Shown here: positions 31,642 to 39,028 of the stretch, one piece after another | Position numbering within the stretch: the first letter of the stretch is position 1 | Layout: the number at the start of each line of letters is the position of its first letter | Source: an archaeon GW2011_AR18 | GTDB lineage: Archaea; Nanobdellota; Nanobdellia; SCGC-AAA011-G17; GW2011-AR18 | NCBI GenBank assembly: GCA_000806155.1 | Contig: JWKX01000016.1 | Span: 1-39,028 of the forward strand | Length of the DNA: 39,028 nucleotides | Direction of reading: 5' to 3' | Notes under the pieces: model-generated | Told to the model about the DNA's origin: nothing | Databases searched by the model: none | What the model saw: the letters and a program-made list of their open reading frames with translations, nothing else | Position numbers and translations under genes: made by a program

Positions 31642-33690
31642 ATGAAGGAATATCAGAAAAATATAATAGCAATAATAATCATTGTAATTGTAGGAATACT
31701 AGTATTCAGAGATATGTTCACAAATGAAGGATTCCTGATAAAATCAGACAATCCAGTACATATGATAGAAGCTAAATATATAGCAGACAATACATTAAAA
31801 GAACATCACTGGATAAACGGATGGGCAAATTTTGAGTATGCAGGAATGCCAATACAAATGTATTCATACCAGATAGGGATATGGCTAATAATATTATTAT
31901 ATTATCTTGGAATAAACATATTCTTAGCTTACAAGATAGCATTATTCATAGCAGCAATATCAGTTGTTATTACACTATATTTAGTATTAAAAACAAGATT
32001 CAGTTATTTCATAGCATTAACAACATCATTATTCTTCATATTCCAGAGAGACCATGTAAAACTATTCCTAGGAGGAATGTGGAGTCATGCAATAGGATTA
32101 TCAATATTAATAGTAATGATCTATATATTCAGCAAGAATTTTAATAATTTAGATATAAAAAAAATATCAATATTAGGATTATTATTCGGATTAATAATAT
32201 TAGCACATCCATTTGTCATGATAGCAGCAGCAGCATTAATAGGATGCTCACTATTATTACATATAATAAGGAAAAAAAACTTCATAGAAAATTTATGGAA
32301 ACATACATTAATAGGAATAATAGGAATATTGACAAGCTGGTTCTACCTATATCCTTACTATGATACATACGGATGGTACAGGACAGAATATGGATGGGGA
32401 CTAGGAGCAAGTATAACAGAGATCTTATACAAATTAGTAGGAATATTCTTTACATTAAAACCAAATACAGAATTCTTAGCACCACTAATGCAAGGAAATT
32501 ACATAAGAGCAATAAGCATATTCGGAGAGAGCATATACTCAAACCTGCCAATGCTTATAGCAGATGCATTATTCATACTAGGAATATATTATTATTTCAA
32601 AAACAAAGATGAGAACAAGACATTACTTGATCTAACATTCTTATTCATAATAGTAAGCTTAATACTAGGAACAGGATTCTGGTTCTTGTTTGACTTCGGA
32701 CATCAAATACCATTCCTAGGTGCTGCGTTGACTTACAGGTTTGTTTATACTGCAAAAATAGGATTATTAATATTTAGTGCATATGGAATGAAAAAATTCA
32801 TAGAAAACAAAAAAATTGATAATATACTAATAATAAAGAAAAAAACATTAGCAATATTCACAATAACAGTAATAATATTAGGATTAATAGTAGGAGTATA
32901 TGGAATACCAAAAGAGTATTCAGAAACATCAGGAACAACACCAATATTTGGAGAGACATTAGAGATGTATAACTGGGTTAAAAATAATATAACAGATGAT
33001 TCAAGAATATTCATACAAAATACATATGGAAATGTAAAAGAACCATTGATAACATATGACAGCATAATGCCTGTGATGGCAAATCATTATACAGGAAAGA
33101 ATTTCATAGGAAGCTTCTATGCAACTGTATTCCCATTAGAAAATAAGTTCAACACAGAAGATAATAAGATATTTGGGATAAAAATAAATGAGATAAAAGA
33201 TGAAGAACTAATAAAAAACTTACAAACATATAATATAAAACACCTAATAGCAATAGATCCAAACCTAAAGAAAAGACTTGAGAGCTCTAAAAATTTCAAA
33301 TTAATATATGAATCAAAAAATTATAAGATATATGAATTACTAAACTACAACCCTGAATATATAACATCAGAAAATAATATAGAATATGAAATAATAAAAT
33401 TCGAAGACCAAGAAATTAATCTAAATATAAAAAATGAATATGAAAACAATAAAATAACAATAAAGATAGCAGAACACCCATACTGGATAGCTCACATAAA
33501 TGATAAAGAATTAGATATCATAAAAGATGAAAATGAATTAATGCAAATAATAATACCAAAAGGAGAGTATTTACTGAATATAGAATATAAGCCTGTAAAC
33601 GCTATAAACATACTAATAAGCGTGATAACAATATTATTTGTAATAACAATAGTTAACTATAAAAAGAAAGCAAATTTAACTAGAATATAA
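31642..33690 (+). CDS. large GT-C-like membrane protein (PTPS-related membrane domain type)
   Basis: A 682-residue protein with about 12-13 membrane helices followed by a soluble exterior domain (about 430-655) and a final helix. The first loop has IKSDNPVHMIEAKYIADNTL and WINGWANFEYAGMPIQMYSY, the arrangement seen in the 6-pyruvoyl-tetrahydropterin-synthase-related membrane family. That family resembles GT-C enzymes and oligosaccharyl transferases. The exterior part has MYNWVKNNITDDSRIFIQNT and NHYTGKNFIGSFYATVFP. It may transfer a lipid-linked sugar outside the cell. The radical SAM gene follows after 4 bp. It is divergent from the GPT gene. Confidence 0.75.
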   Translation: MKEYQKNIIAIIIIVIVGILVFRDMFTNEGFLIKSDNPVHMIEAKYIADNTLKEHHWINGWANFEYAGMPIQMYSYQIGIWLIILLYYLGINIFLAYKIALFIAAISVVITLYLVLKTRFSYFIALTTSLFFIFQRDHVKLFLGGMWSHAIGLSILIVMIYIFSKNFNNLDIKKISILGLLFGLIILAHPFVMIAAAALIGCSLLLHIIRKKNFIENLWKHTLIGIIGILTSWFYLYPYYDTYGWYRTEYGWGLGASITEILYKLVGIFFTLKPNTEFLAPLMQGNYIRAISIFGESIYSNLPMLIADALFILGIYYYFKNKDENKTLLDLTFLFIIVSLILGTGFWFLFDFGHQIPFLGAALTYRFVYTAKIGLLIFSAYGMKKFIENKKIDNILIIKKKTLAIFTITVIILGLIVGVYGIPKEYSETSGTTPIFGETLEMYNWVKNNITDDSRIFIQNTYGNVKEPLITYDSIMPVMANHYTGKNFIGSFYATVFPLENKFNTEDNKIFGIKINEIKDEELIKNLQTYNIKHLIAIDPNLKKRLESSKNFKLIYESKNYKIYELLNYNPEYITSENNIEYEIIKFEDQEINLNIKNEYENNKITIKIAEHPYWIAHINDKELDIIKDENELMQIIIPKGEYLLNIEYKPVNAINILISVITILFVITIVNYKKKANLTRI

Positions 33691-33694
33691 AGAA

Positions 33695-34729
33695 ATGAGC
33701 TATCCAAAACTACTTACAAAAGTTGCAAAAACCAGACTGGCAAGAGACTGGGGATTCAAACAGCAACTGCCATGGAAATTATTAGTAGAGATAACAAAAG
33801 TATGCAATAATAAATGCCTAAACTGCAGTATATGGAGCACACCAAACAAACAATTCCTAACATTACAAAATTATGAACAATTATTCAAAGACAATTCAAA
33901 CCTAATGTGGCTAAGCATAACAGGGGGAGAACCATTCACAAGACTAGATATAGATGAGATAGTAAAATTAGCAGTAAAAAACTGTCCTGATCTAAAATAT
34001 CTAAGCATACCAACAAACGGATTCTGGACAGAGCAGATAGTGAAGAAAACAAAAGAATTACAAAAAACAGGACTAGAACTGCACATAACAATAAGCCTAG
34101 ACGGTCCTAAAGATGTACATAATATAATAAGAGGGACAAAAGACGGATATGACAGAGCTGTAAAAACATTCAATGCATTAAAAGAAATAGGAGTAGATGT
34201 AAGATATCAAGCTACTGTACATAAAGAAAATTTTTCAATATTCAAACAATACTACAATGATTACAAGAAAGATATAGGTGTATTAACATTCACACAGACA
34301 AGCGAGACCTACTACAGCAATGATAACAAAGTAAAACCATTAGAGGGAGAGGAAGTTGCTTCATTATTTGATTATCTAGGAGAGAATTTTGAATTAAGAG
34401 AGAAACACGATGTATTTGAAAAAATGCATTTAAAAATAGCGTCAAAATATTTAAGGAAAAAAGATATGATGATACCATGTACAGCAGGATTCAGCAGTGC
34501 TTATGTATCAACAGAGGGGGAAGTCTATCCATGCTTCTCAATGCCAACATGGGGAAATCTGAAAGAGAAAAGCTTCAAAGAAATATGGTTTGGGGATATG
34601 GCAGTAAAAGAGAGAGCAAAAATAAAGAAAAAACAATGTCCAAAATGCTGGATAAACTGTTTTAGCTTCCAGGATATGATGACATACCCAGAAAAAGCAG
34701 CTGTAAAAGCATTTGTGGGGAAGAATTAG
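33695..34729 (+). CDS. radical SAM/SPASM domain enzyme
   Basis: A 344-residue iron-sulphur enzyme. VEITKVCNNKCLNCSIW carries the CxxxCxxC cluster motif. WLSITGGEPFTR is the SAM-binding GGEP. The C-terminal SPASM-like region has IPCTAGFSSAYVSTEGEVYP followed by Cys, then GNLKEKSFKEIW and QCPKCWINC, with enough cysteines for an auxiliary cluster. SPASM enzymes modify peptides or sugars. Adjacent to membrane glycosyltransferases, sugar-chain or peptide modification are both possible. It begins 4 bp after the membrane protein and is surely cotranscribed with it. Confidence 0.88.
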   Translation: MSYPKLLTKVAKTRLARDWGFKQQLPWKLLVEITKVCNNKCLNCSIWSTPNKQFLTLQNYEQLFKDNSNLMWLSITGGEPFTRLDIDEIVKLAVKNCPDLKYLSIPTNGFWTEQIVKKTKELQKTGLELHITISLDGPKDVHNIIRGTKDGYDRAVKTFNALKEIGVDVRYQATVHKENFSIFKQYYNDYKKDIGVLTFTQTSETYYSNDNKVKPLEGEEVASLFDYLGENFELREKHDVFEKMHLKIASKYLRKKDMMIPCTAGFSSAYVSTEGEVYPCFSMPTWGNLKEKSFKEIWFGDMAVKERAKIKKKQCPKCWINCFSFQDMMTYPEKAAVKAFVGKN

Positions 34730-34780
34730 TAATACTATAGACAATAAATATTTATAAATAGAATAATATAATAAAGATTA

Positions 34781-35146
34781 ATGATTAATTATCCAAGCAG
34801 AGAATTTTATCATCATTTAGGTCTTCTTGTAGATACAAAAAGAACAAGACTAATAGAAATTTTGGAAAACGAAAATGAATTATTAAGACAAACTGTACTT
34901 GCTAGAAAATTAACAGATATGTTTATTCATAGAGATGGTAGATTAATGTCAAGAACATGGAATTCCATAGATGATTATTTTAAGAAATTAGAAACAACAT
35001 ATCCAGAAGCAGAGAGATTAGTGCCAGAACCAATTATTATAGACACAACAAGTAAATGGATAGAAAGAGTTGTAAAAAGAATACCAGATAGTGTAATATT
35101 ATACGCTGATAGCTACTCTATACCAAATTATGATAAATCAATATAA
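34781..35146 (+). CDS. hypothetical protein, 121 residues
   Basis: A soluble, mainly helical protein beginning MINYPSREFYHHLGLLVDTK. It contains ENENELLRQTVLARKLTDMF and SRTWNSIDDYFKKLETTYPE, and ends in strands (RIPDSVILYADSYSIPNYD). The first 50 residues could be a helical DNA- or RNA-binding unit, but no motif is definite. A TATA-like TTTATAAAT lies about 30 bp upstream of the ATG. It converges on a methyltransferase gene. Confidence 0.5.
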   Translation: MINYPSREFYHHLGLLVDTKRTRLIEILENENELLRQTVLARKLTDMFIHRDGRLMSRTWNSIDDYFKKLETTYPEAERLVPEPIIIDTTSKWIERVVKRIPDSVILYADSYSIPNYDKSI

Positions 35147-35152
35147 ATTAAT

Positions 35153-35848
35153 TTATTTCTCAGCCATCACAATCAAATCTAAACCTACTGGAATAATCAT
35201 CTTATTTTCAAATATAATAAACCACTTATCCAAAAGATAATTCAATAACTTATTATTAAGACCATCATCAGAAACAGGAACTTTACCAGTAAGTTTTGTA
35301 ATAAACAATATAGGAATACCCAGAATATCCCAGTTTTTTAAAAATTTAATATTAAAACCAACAGAGGATATCTTAGAACTCAAATCCTTTCTACTATATC
35401 TACGATAATGACCAACTGACTTATCAAAATTAGAATACAAACCAGGATAAGCAGAAGTCAATAATATCATACGACCATTAGGTTTTAACATAGAATAAAT
35501 ATCCCTCAATAATTTAACATCATCATCAATATGCTCAATAAAACCACTAATAACAATATTATCAAACTTACCTTTAATATTTTTAGAAGGGAAATAATCA
35601 TTGAAGAATTTAATCTTAACATTCTCTTTTTTAGCTTTCAGTTTAGCAATATCATGATATTTCTTAGAAGCATCAATATAAGTAACATCCAAACCTAATT
35701 TAGCTAACTTAATAGGAAAAGAACCAGTACCAGCGCCGATATCTAATAGAGAACCTTTCTTTACTAATTTAATTAAAATCCTATCTTTATTCTTATGCCA
35801 GAAATCATCTTCCTGAAGCTTCCACAAATAATCCTGATCCTGAATCAT
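35153..35848 (-). CDS. SAM-dependent methyltransferase (UbiG-like)
   Basis: A 231-residue class I methyltransferase. SLLDIGAGTGSFPIKLAKLG is motif I. TYIDASKKYHDIA holds the acidic ribose-binding residue. FDNIVISGFIEHIDDDVKLL and YSMLKPNGRMILLTSAYPGL follow. GHYRRYSRKDLSSKISSVGF is typical of methyltransferases in surface-glycan loci. It begins within the stop of the upstream GNAT gene (TAATG overlap), so the two are cotranslated. Acceptor unknown. Confidence 0.9.
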   Translation of the reverse strand: MIQDQDYLWKLQEDDFWHKNKDRILIKLVKKGSLLDIGAGTGSFPIKLAKLGLDVTYIDASKKYHDIAKLKAKKENVKIKFFNDYFPSKNIKGKFDNIVISGFIEHIDDDVKLLRDIYSMLKPNGRMILLTSAYPGLYSNFDKSVGHYRRYSRKDLSSKISSVGFNIKFLKNWDILGIPILFITKLTGKVPVSDDGLNNKLLNYLLDKWFIIFENKMIIPVGLDLIVMAEK

Positions 35849-36468
35849 TAAGCTTTCACCATCAAAACAGCACCTTTACCATCACTATAAAATGGTTTAA
35901 CAGATACAAGTTTAACATAACCTGCTCTTTCATTAATACCAATCATCGGATTATCTTCAATAGAGAAAGAGAATATAGGTTGCTTAGTCATACTTCTTAT
36001 TTTATAATTTAGTTGAGAAGCAATATGTTTTCTCCTATGTTCTGGAGATACAACAGTAACATATTTCATAAAAGCTGAATCAAGATCAATAATATTATGT
36101 GCTATAAAAGCACGATCTGAAAAATCAATATTAGTATCATCAGAATATGGAGCAGCAAGAACACCATTATTATTCTCCATTAAATAATCTCTAACTCTCT
36201 CTCTATCACAACTTAAAAGAGTCTCAACTGTTTCATACTCAGTTTCACCAAGAGCACCAATAATTGTAAAACCAATAACCTTACCATCATCAACATAACC
36301 AATAGTACTTAGAGATCTGGGATTAGAAATCCAAGAGTCAATTACAGAGCCACGAGCAGCAGCATCAGATAAGTCAAAAGAATTAACAAACAAATCACGA
36401 ACCTGAGATCTAACATCTGGATGTATAAGATGATTAGTAATATCTTGAATTTTATTATTATAAAACAT
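35848..36468 (-). CDS. GNAT-family N-acetyltransferase
   Basis: From ATG 36468 the protein has 206 residues. GKVIGFTIIGALGE is the central strand. The acetyl-CoA signature appears as YVTVVSPEHRRKHIASQLNY, where the usual Gly of RxxGxA is replaced by His. IEDNPMIGINERAGYVKL is the C-terminal N..Ay.kaGF-type motif. A longer start at 36522 exists, but a TATA-like CTTTTAAAAA lies about 28 bp before ATG 36468. It is cotranscribed with the methyltransferase downstream. Substrate unknown. Confidence 0.8.
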   Translation of the reverse strand: MFYNNKIQDITNHLIHPDVRSQVRDLFVNSFDLSDAAARGSVIDSWISNPRSLSTIGYVDDGKVIGFTIIGALGETEYETVETLLSCDRERVRDYLMENNNGVLAAPYSDDTNIDFSDRAFIAHNIIDLDSAFMKYVTVVSPEHRRKHIASQLNYKIRSMTKQPIFSFSIEDNPMIGINERAGYVKLVSVKPFYSDGKGAVLMVKA

Positions 36469-36553
36469 AAGAAAATAAGAGAAGAGAGGATTTTTAAAAG
36501 TTATTATTAATATTAAATTCAAAAACTATATAAAATAGAATAATATACTAAAT

Positions 36554-36626
36554 ATAAGGGGAATAGGACCTGACGAATCCCGTACTTGATACGGTTAGTA
36601 GGATTGACGGACCTTCTTACCCTTAT
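36554..36626. ncRNA. candidate structured RNA element, GC-rich island
   Basis: ATAAGGG (36554-36560) pairs with CCCTTAT (36620-36626). Inside, AATCC (36576-36580) pairs with GGATT (36601-36605), and CGTA (36581-36584 region) pairs with TACG (36590-36593) around a CTTGA loop. About half of the bases are G or C against roughly 30% around it, a common sign of RNA genes in AT-rich genomes. Similar TGACGA and TTGACGGA sequences face each other and could form G-A pairs as in a kink-turn. Strand is uncertain. It overlaps the last codons of the 36595 gene, so it could also be that gene's 3' structure. Confidence 0.45.
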
Positions 36627-37086
36627 TATATCTTAATCTTTCAATGTTAAGCAAAGTATCTATAACTAAACTTAACCTATATTCTAGAGAATCCTTCTTT
36701 AATTGGCTTTCTTTTATAATTTTATTATTTATAGTATCAACATTTTTAATTAATCTTTCAAAATTTGAATATTGTTTATCATCTATAGAAATAAATATTA
36801 AATATGTATTCTTGTTTTTTATAAATTCAAGTAGATCAGCATAAATCTCTGGAGTTTCTCTTAAAGACCTAATTTTTAATTTTAAAAAATAACCCTTTAG
36901 ATTATTATTTTCTATTATTTTATTTATTGAATGTAAATAAGCTGATTTATTCTTTAATTCCCTAAAATGAGAAAACCTGGAAATCTTTTGTGAAATATCA
37001 TTTATTTTTTCTTTTTCTATAATAAAGTATCCTAATAAATTTTCTGAATAGTCAATAAATATATAATAATCAAAATCTATTTTCAT
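36595..37086 (-). CDS. hypothetical protein, possibly RNase H-like fold
   Basis: A 163-residue basic protein. It opens FDYYIFIDYSENLLGYFIIE, two strands with an early Asp as in RNase H-like (for example DUF3800-type) proteins. HFRELKNKSAYLHSINKIIE resembles their ELKgS segment. TYLIFISIDDKQYSNFERLI has a further acidic turn, and a long helix ends in LNIERLRYNKGKKVRQSY. This fold guess is weak. The plus strand here is T-rich, unlike most surrounding genes, suggesting a different origin. Its end overlaps the GC-rich structured element at 36554-36626. Confidence 0.5.
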   Translation of the reverse strand: MKIDFDYYIFIDYSENLLGYFIIEKEKINDISQKISRFSHFRELKNKSAYLHSINKIIENNNLKGYFLKLKIRSLRETPEIYADLLEFIKNKNTYLIFISIDDKQYSNFERLIKNVDTINNKIIKESQLKKDSLEYRLSLVIDTLLNIERLRYNKGKKVRQSY

Positions 37087-37150
37087 AGAATATTTAGGAA
37101 TACAGCCTTTTAATATTTAACATCAGAAAAACTGAAGGATTTGCAAAAAT

Positions 37151-37777
37151 TTAAGAAATTTTCACAGCAACAAGAACATTAGTCAAGACATTAGCCTTTA
37201 CATCTTTAATTATTTTAAAACCATTATTTTCAAGTATTGAATGAATACTATTTTTACTGAACAAATGAATATTAACAGGTTTACTTAACTTAAGTTTACC
37301 ATAAGGAATAAAATATAATCCAGATAAATGATATAACTTGTATAAAATACCAAAAAAGTTATTCCTAGGATATACTAAAACAATAATACCATTCTTCTTC
37401 AATGATCTAGAGAAACAACTAATAGCTTTATATGAAGTTTTAGTGAATTCAAGAGAACCAGCACATAATATTTTATTAAATTGTTTATCAAAAGATAAAT
37501 TCTCAATATCACCAATAAAACCATTCAGACCTTTAGAGTTATATACAGAAATTGCAGCCTGCGAGGTATCAATACCAATAACTGATGAACCTCTAGCCTT
37601 ACAATATAAAGAATAATAACCAGTACCACAACCAGCATCTAATATAATATCTTTTTTCTTAGGATCTAAAAATTCCAAAACCAATTTACGCTCCTTAACA
37701 ACCTGAGAACCTAGAAGACCAGAAGACCTTGAACTATCATAATCATTAGTAACATTCTGGAAATTATATTTAACCAT
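37151..37777 (-). CDS. SAM-dependent methyltransferase
   Basis: A class I methyltransferase; from ATG 37777 it has 208 residues. IILDAGCGTGYYSLYCKARG is motif I. VIGIDTSQAAIS carries the ribose-binding acid. FIGDIENLSFDKQFNKILCA and SRSLKKNGIIVLVYPRNN follow in family order. Upstream in-frame starts exist (37816, 37795), but the TATA-like box at 37799-37806 lies 26 bp from 37777 and would not transcribe the longer forms. It shares this box with the divergent GT2 gene. A small-molecule, lipid or sugar acceptor is possible. Confidence 0.85.
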   Translation of the reverse strand: MVKYNFQNVTNDYDSSRSSGLLGSQVVKERKLVLEFLDPKKKDIILDAGCGTGYYSLYCKARGSSVIGIDTSQAAISVYNSKGLNGFIGDIENLSFDKQFNKILCAGSLEFTKTSYKAISCFSRSLKKNGIIVLVYPRNNFFGILYKLYHLSGLYFIPYGKLKLSKPVNIHLFSKNSIHSILENNGFKIIKDVKANVLTNVLVAVKIS

Positions 37778-37798
37778 AGATAATAAAGACTCCATAAG

Positions 37799-37806
37799 AT
37801 TTATAA
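37799..37806. promoter_or_regulatory. single TATA box shared by methyltransferase and GT2 genes
   Basis: ATTTATAA is centred about 26 bp from both the methyltransferase ATG (37777, minus) and the GT2 ATG (37829, plus). The symmetry matches that at 24655-24663 and supports both chosen starts. Confidence 0.55.
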
Positions 37807-37828
37807 GAATAACCAAACCTGGAAAAAT

Positions 37829-38569
37829 ATGCTAAAATACTCAATAGTAATACCAGCATACAATGAAGAGAGGGTAATAGGAAATACAATAGACAAGACA
37901 GTAGAATTCTTCAGGAAACAAAAAGGAACATTCGAGATAATAATAGCAAATGATGGAAGCAAAGACCAGACATCAAAGATAGTATTAGCAAAGATAAAAA
38001 AATACAAAGAACTAAGGTTGTATAGCAATGAAGTAAATCAGGGAAGAGGAGCAGTATTATCAAATGCATTTAAAACTAGTAAAGGAGAGATATTAGTGTA
38101 TATAGATGCAGACTTAGCTATTGATATTAATTTATTCCCTAAACTGATAAATGCAATAGAAGAAAAAAAAGTAGATATAGCAATAGGATCAAAACATCTA
38201 AAAGAATCAGAGGTAGAATATCCAAAAATAAGAAGATTATTCAGCAAAGCATATTTTCTATGTGCAAGATTATTACTAGGAACAAGTGTAAAAGATTACC
38301 AGTGTGGATTCAAGGCATTCAAGAGAGAGGCTTTATTAAAAATATTACCATACGTGCACAGCAAAGGATGGACATGGGATACAGAGACAATAGTGAAATC
38401 AATATGGGCTGGATACAAAGTAGCTGAATTACCAGCAAAAGTAGTAAATGTATATGGAAGAGAGAGCAAAGTAAATTTATTAAAAGATGTGAAAACAATG
38501 GGAAAAGGATTATTGAGATTAAGAAAAGAGAAAAAAGAATTCTTGAGAAACTTTTATTCTAAAACATAA
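37829..38569 (+). CDS. GT2 dolichyl-phosphate sugar synthase-like enzyme
   Basis: A second DPM1/ALG5-type enzyme, 246 residues. YSIVIPAYNEERVIGNTIDK, IIIANDGSKDQTSKIV, NQGRGAVLSNAFKTSKGEIL and YIDADLAIDIN (metal motif) come first. AIGSKHLKESEVEYPKIRRL, DYQCGFKAFKREALLKI and GWTWDTETIVKSIWAGYKVA then follow the family in order. It is similar in plan to the 28545-29285 protein, so the locus may make two different polyprenyl-phosphate sugars. It converges with the partial membrane protein (16-bp overlap). Confidence 0.92.
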   Translation: MLKYSIVIPAYNEERVIGNTIDKTVEFFRKQKGTFEIIIANDGSKDQTSKIVLAKIKKYKELRLYSNEVNQGRGAVLSNAFKTSKGEILVYIDADLAIDINLFPKLINAIEEKKVDIAIGSKHLKESEVEYPKIRRLFSKAYFLCARLLLGTSVKDYQCGFKAFKREALLKILPYVHSKGWTWDTETIVKSIWAGYKVAELPAKVVNVYGRESKVNLLKDVKTMGKGLLRLRKEKKEFLRNFYSKT

Positions 38570-39027
38570 AAACAGCTATTAGGCAATCTCTTCTTCTCAA
38601 CTAAACCACAGTTTTTAACAGCATCACAATAAGAATTAGAGGCTAAAACTTCTGTAGTATTAAAATATATTAAATTATCTTTGAAAGAATCACAATCATT
38701 CTTATATAATGATGTATAAGCATCATCCATCTTCTTAATGTATGAATAAGGTTTTTCCTGAGGATACCAACCAGAAATAGAATTAACATTTTTGGTAGCA
38801 GCATAAGAATAGAAAGCCTTAGGCAATATACCATCAGAACCATTAACAAAAAGAATAAACCTATTATCAATATCAGGAACATAACTAATGAATTCCTTAT
38901 CAAGTTCTGAATTAACAACAAATCTAGGAGTGTGAATAATATTAACAGAAACACTCAATAAAGAGATTATTATGAGAGAGTAGAATAATAATTTTTTCTT
39001 ATTAATTGTGAAATCAGTTATATCCAA
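38554..39027 (-). CDS. C-terminal part of a membrane protein (cut by window edge)
   Basis: About 157 residues are seen. A single hydrophobic helix (LLFYSLIIISLLSVSVNIIH) is followed by a soluble, presumably exterior domain with FILFVNGSDGILPKAFYSYA, SISGWYPQEKPYSYIKKMDD and three or more Cys (NDCDSFKDN, NSYCDAVKNC, NSCFYV). The plan of a last helix plus an alpha/beta exterior domain resembles the end of the 682-residue protein at 31642. It is probably the end of another GT-C-like surface-glycan enzyme. The frame is open to the window edge, so the true start lies outside. Confidence 0.55.
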   Translation of the reverse strand: MDITDFTINKKKLLFYSLIIISLLSVSVNIIHTPRFVVNSELDKEFISYVPDIDNRFILFVNGSDGILPKAFYSYAATKNVNSISGWYPQEKPYSYIKKMDDAYTSLYKNDCDSFKDNLIYFNTTEVLASNSYCDAVKNCGLVEKKRLPNSCFYVLE

Positions 39028-39028
39028 T

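Noticed and set aside
36554-36626. A tRNA reading of the GC-rich element (7-bp end stem, about 73 nt)
   Set aside because: No TTCRA T loop, no proper D arm and no anticodon-type arm, so it is not a tRNA despite the length and end stem.
1-39027. CRISPR arrays, insertion sequences or rRNA genes
   Set aside because: No regularly spaced repeats, no transposase-like reading frame with terminal repeats, and no conserved rRNA sequence seen.

Overview
The window comes from a very AT-rich archaeal genome (about 30% G+C by eye), most likely a DPANN lineage of the Woesearchaeota/Pacearchaeota type. The evidence is an ATP-dependent archaeal DNA ligase, FtsZ, GatD, RtcA/RtcB/archease RNA-repair genes, tRNAs with bulge-helix-bulge introns, an S-layer-like domain, and a general pattern of leaderless genes with a TATA box centred about 26 bp before the start codon. 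The placement is an inference from gene content only.

Layout. 1-4097: RNA repair and tRNA splicing block (RtcA 5' part, RtcB, archease and a divergent archease paralogue), with a PEBP protein and small unknowns. 4203-8182: a complete class A penicillin-binding protein (very unusual in an archaeon), a tRNA-Lys(CUU) with two introns at non-canonical sites, an unknown 328-residue protein, and a tRNA-Glu(CUC) with a canonical 37/38 intron. 8197-11280: haem-type membrane protein, unknown protein, sugar nucleotidyltransferase, and a HEPN/MNT pair of toxin-antitoxin type with its own HTH and operator. 11407-16506: t6A methylthiotransferase without TRAM, a gene with an in-frame stop, an S-layer-like protein, a broken TrmB regulator, DNA ligase. 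16507-18161: ftsZ with a long structured leader holding tandem mini-ORFs, and terminators. 18278-22283: nitroreductase, an HEXXH protein, a broken channel-like protein, GatD and a tiny ORF.

22453-39027 is largely a cell-surface glycan region. Its core is a six-cistron, overlapping minus-strand operon from a GlcNAc-1-P/MraY-type transferase (31544) through a flippase, two GT2 enzymes, a methyltransferase and a GT4 enzyme (26024). It is flanked by further GT2, GT39-like and large membrane proteins, a SPASM radical SAM enzyme, methyltransferases and a GNAT. These would build a lipid-linked glycan, flip it and decorate it.

Several genes are broken in a similar way: TrmB, the channel-like protein and the GT39 enzyme each seem to lack an internal segment and change frame at the same point; one GT2 is split by a +1 frameshift in a T run; and one small gene has an in-frame TAA. 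Either this is real erosion or strain variation, or the assembly has local errors.

Across the window the plus strand carries more A than T whichever way genes run. The HEPN/MNT module (10143-11280), and more weakly the 36595-37086 gene, reverse this and look acquired.
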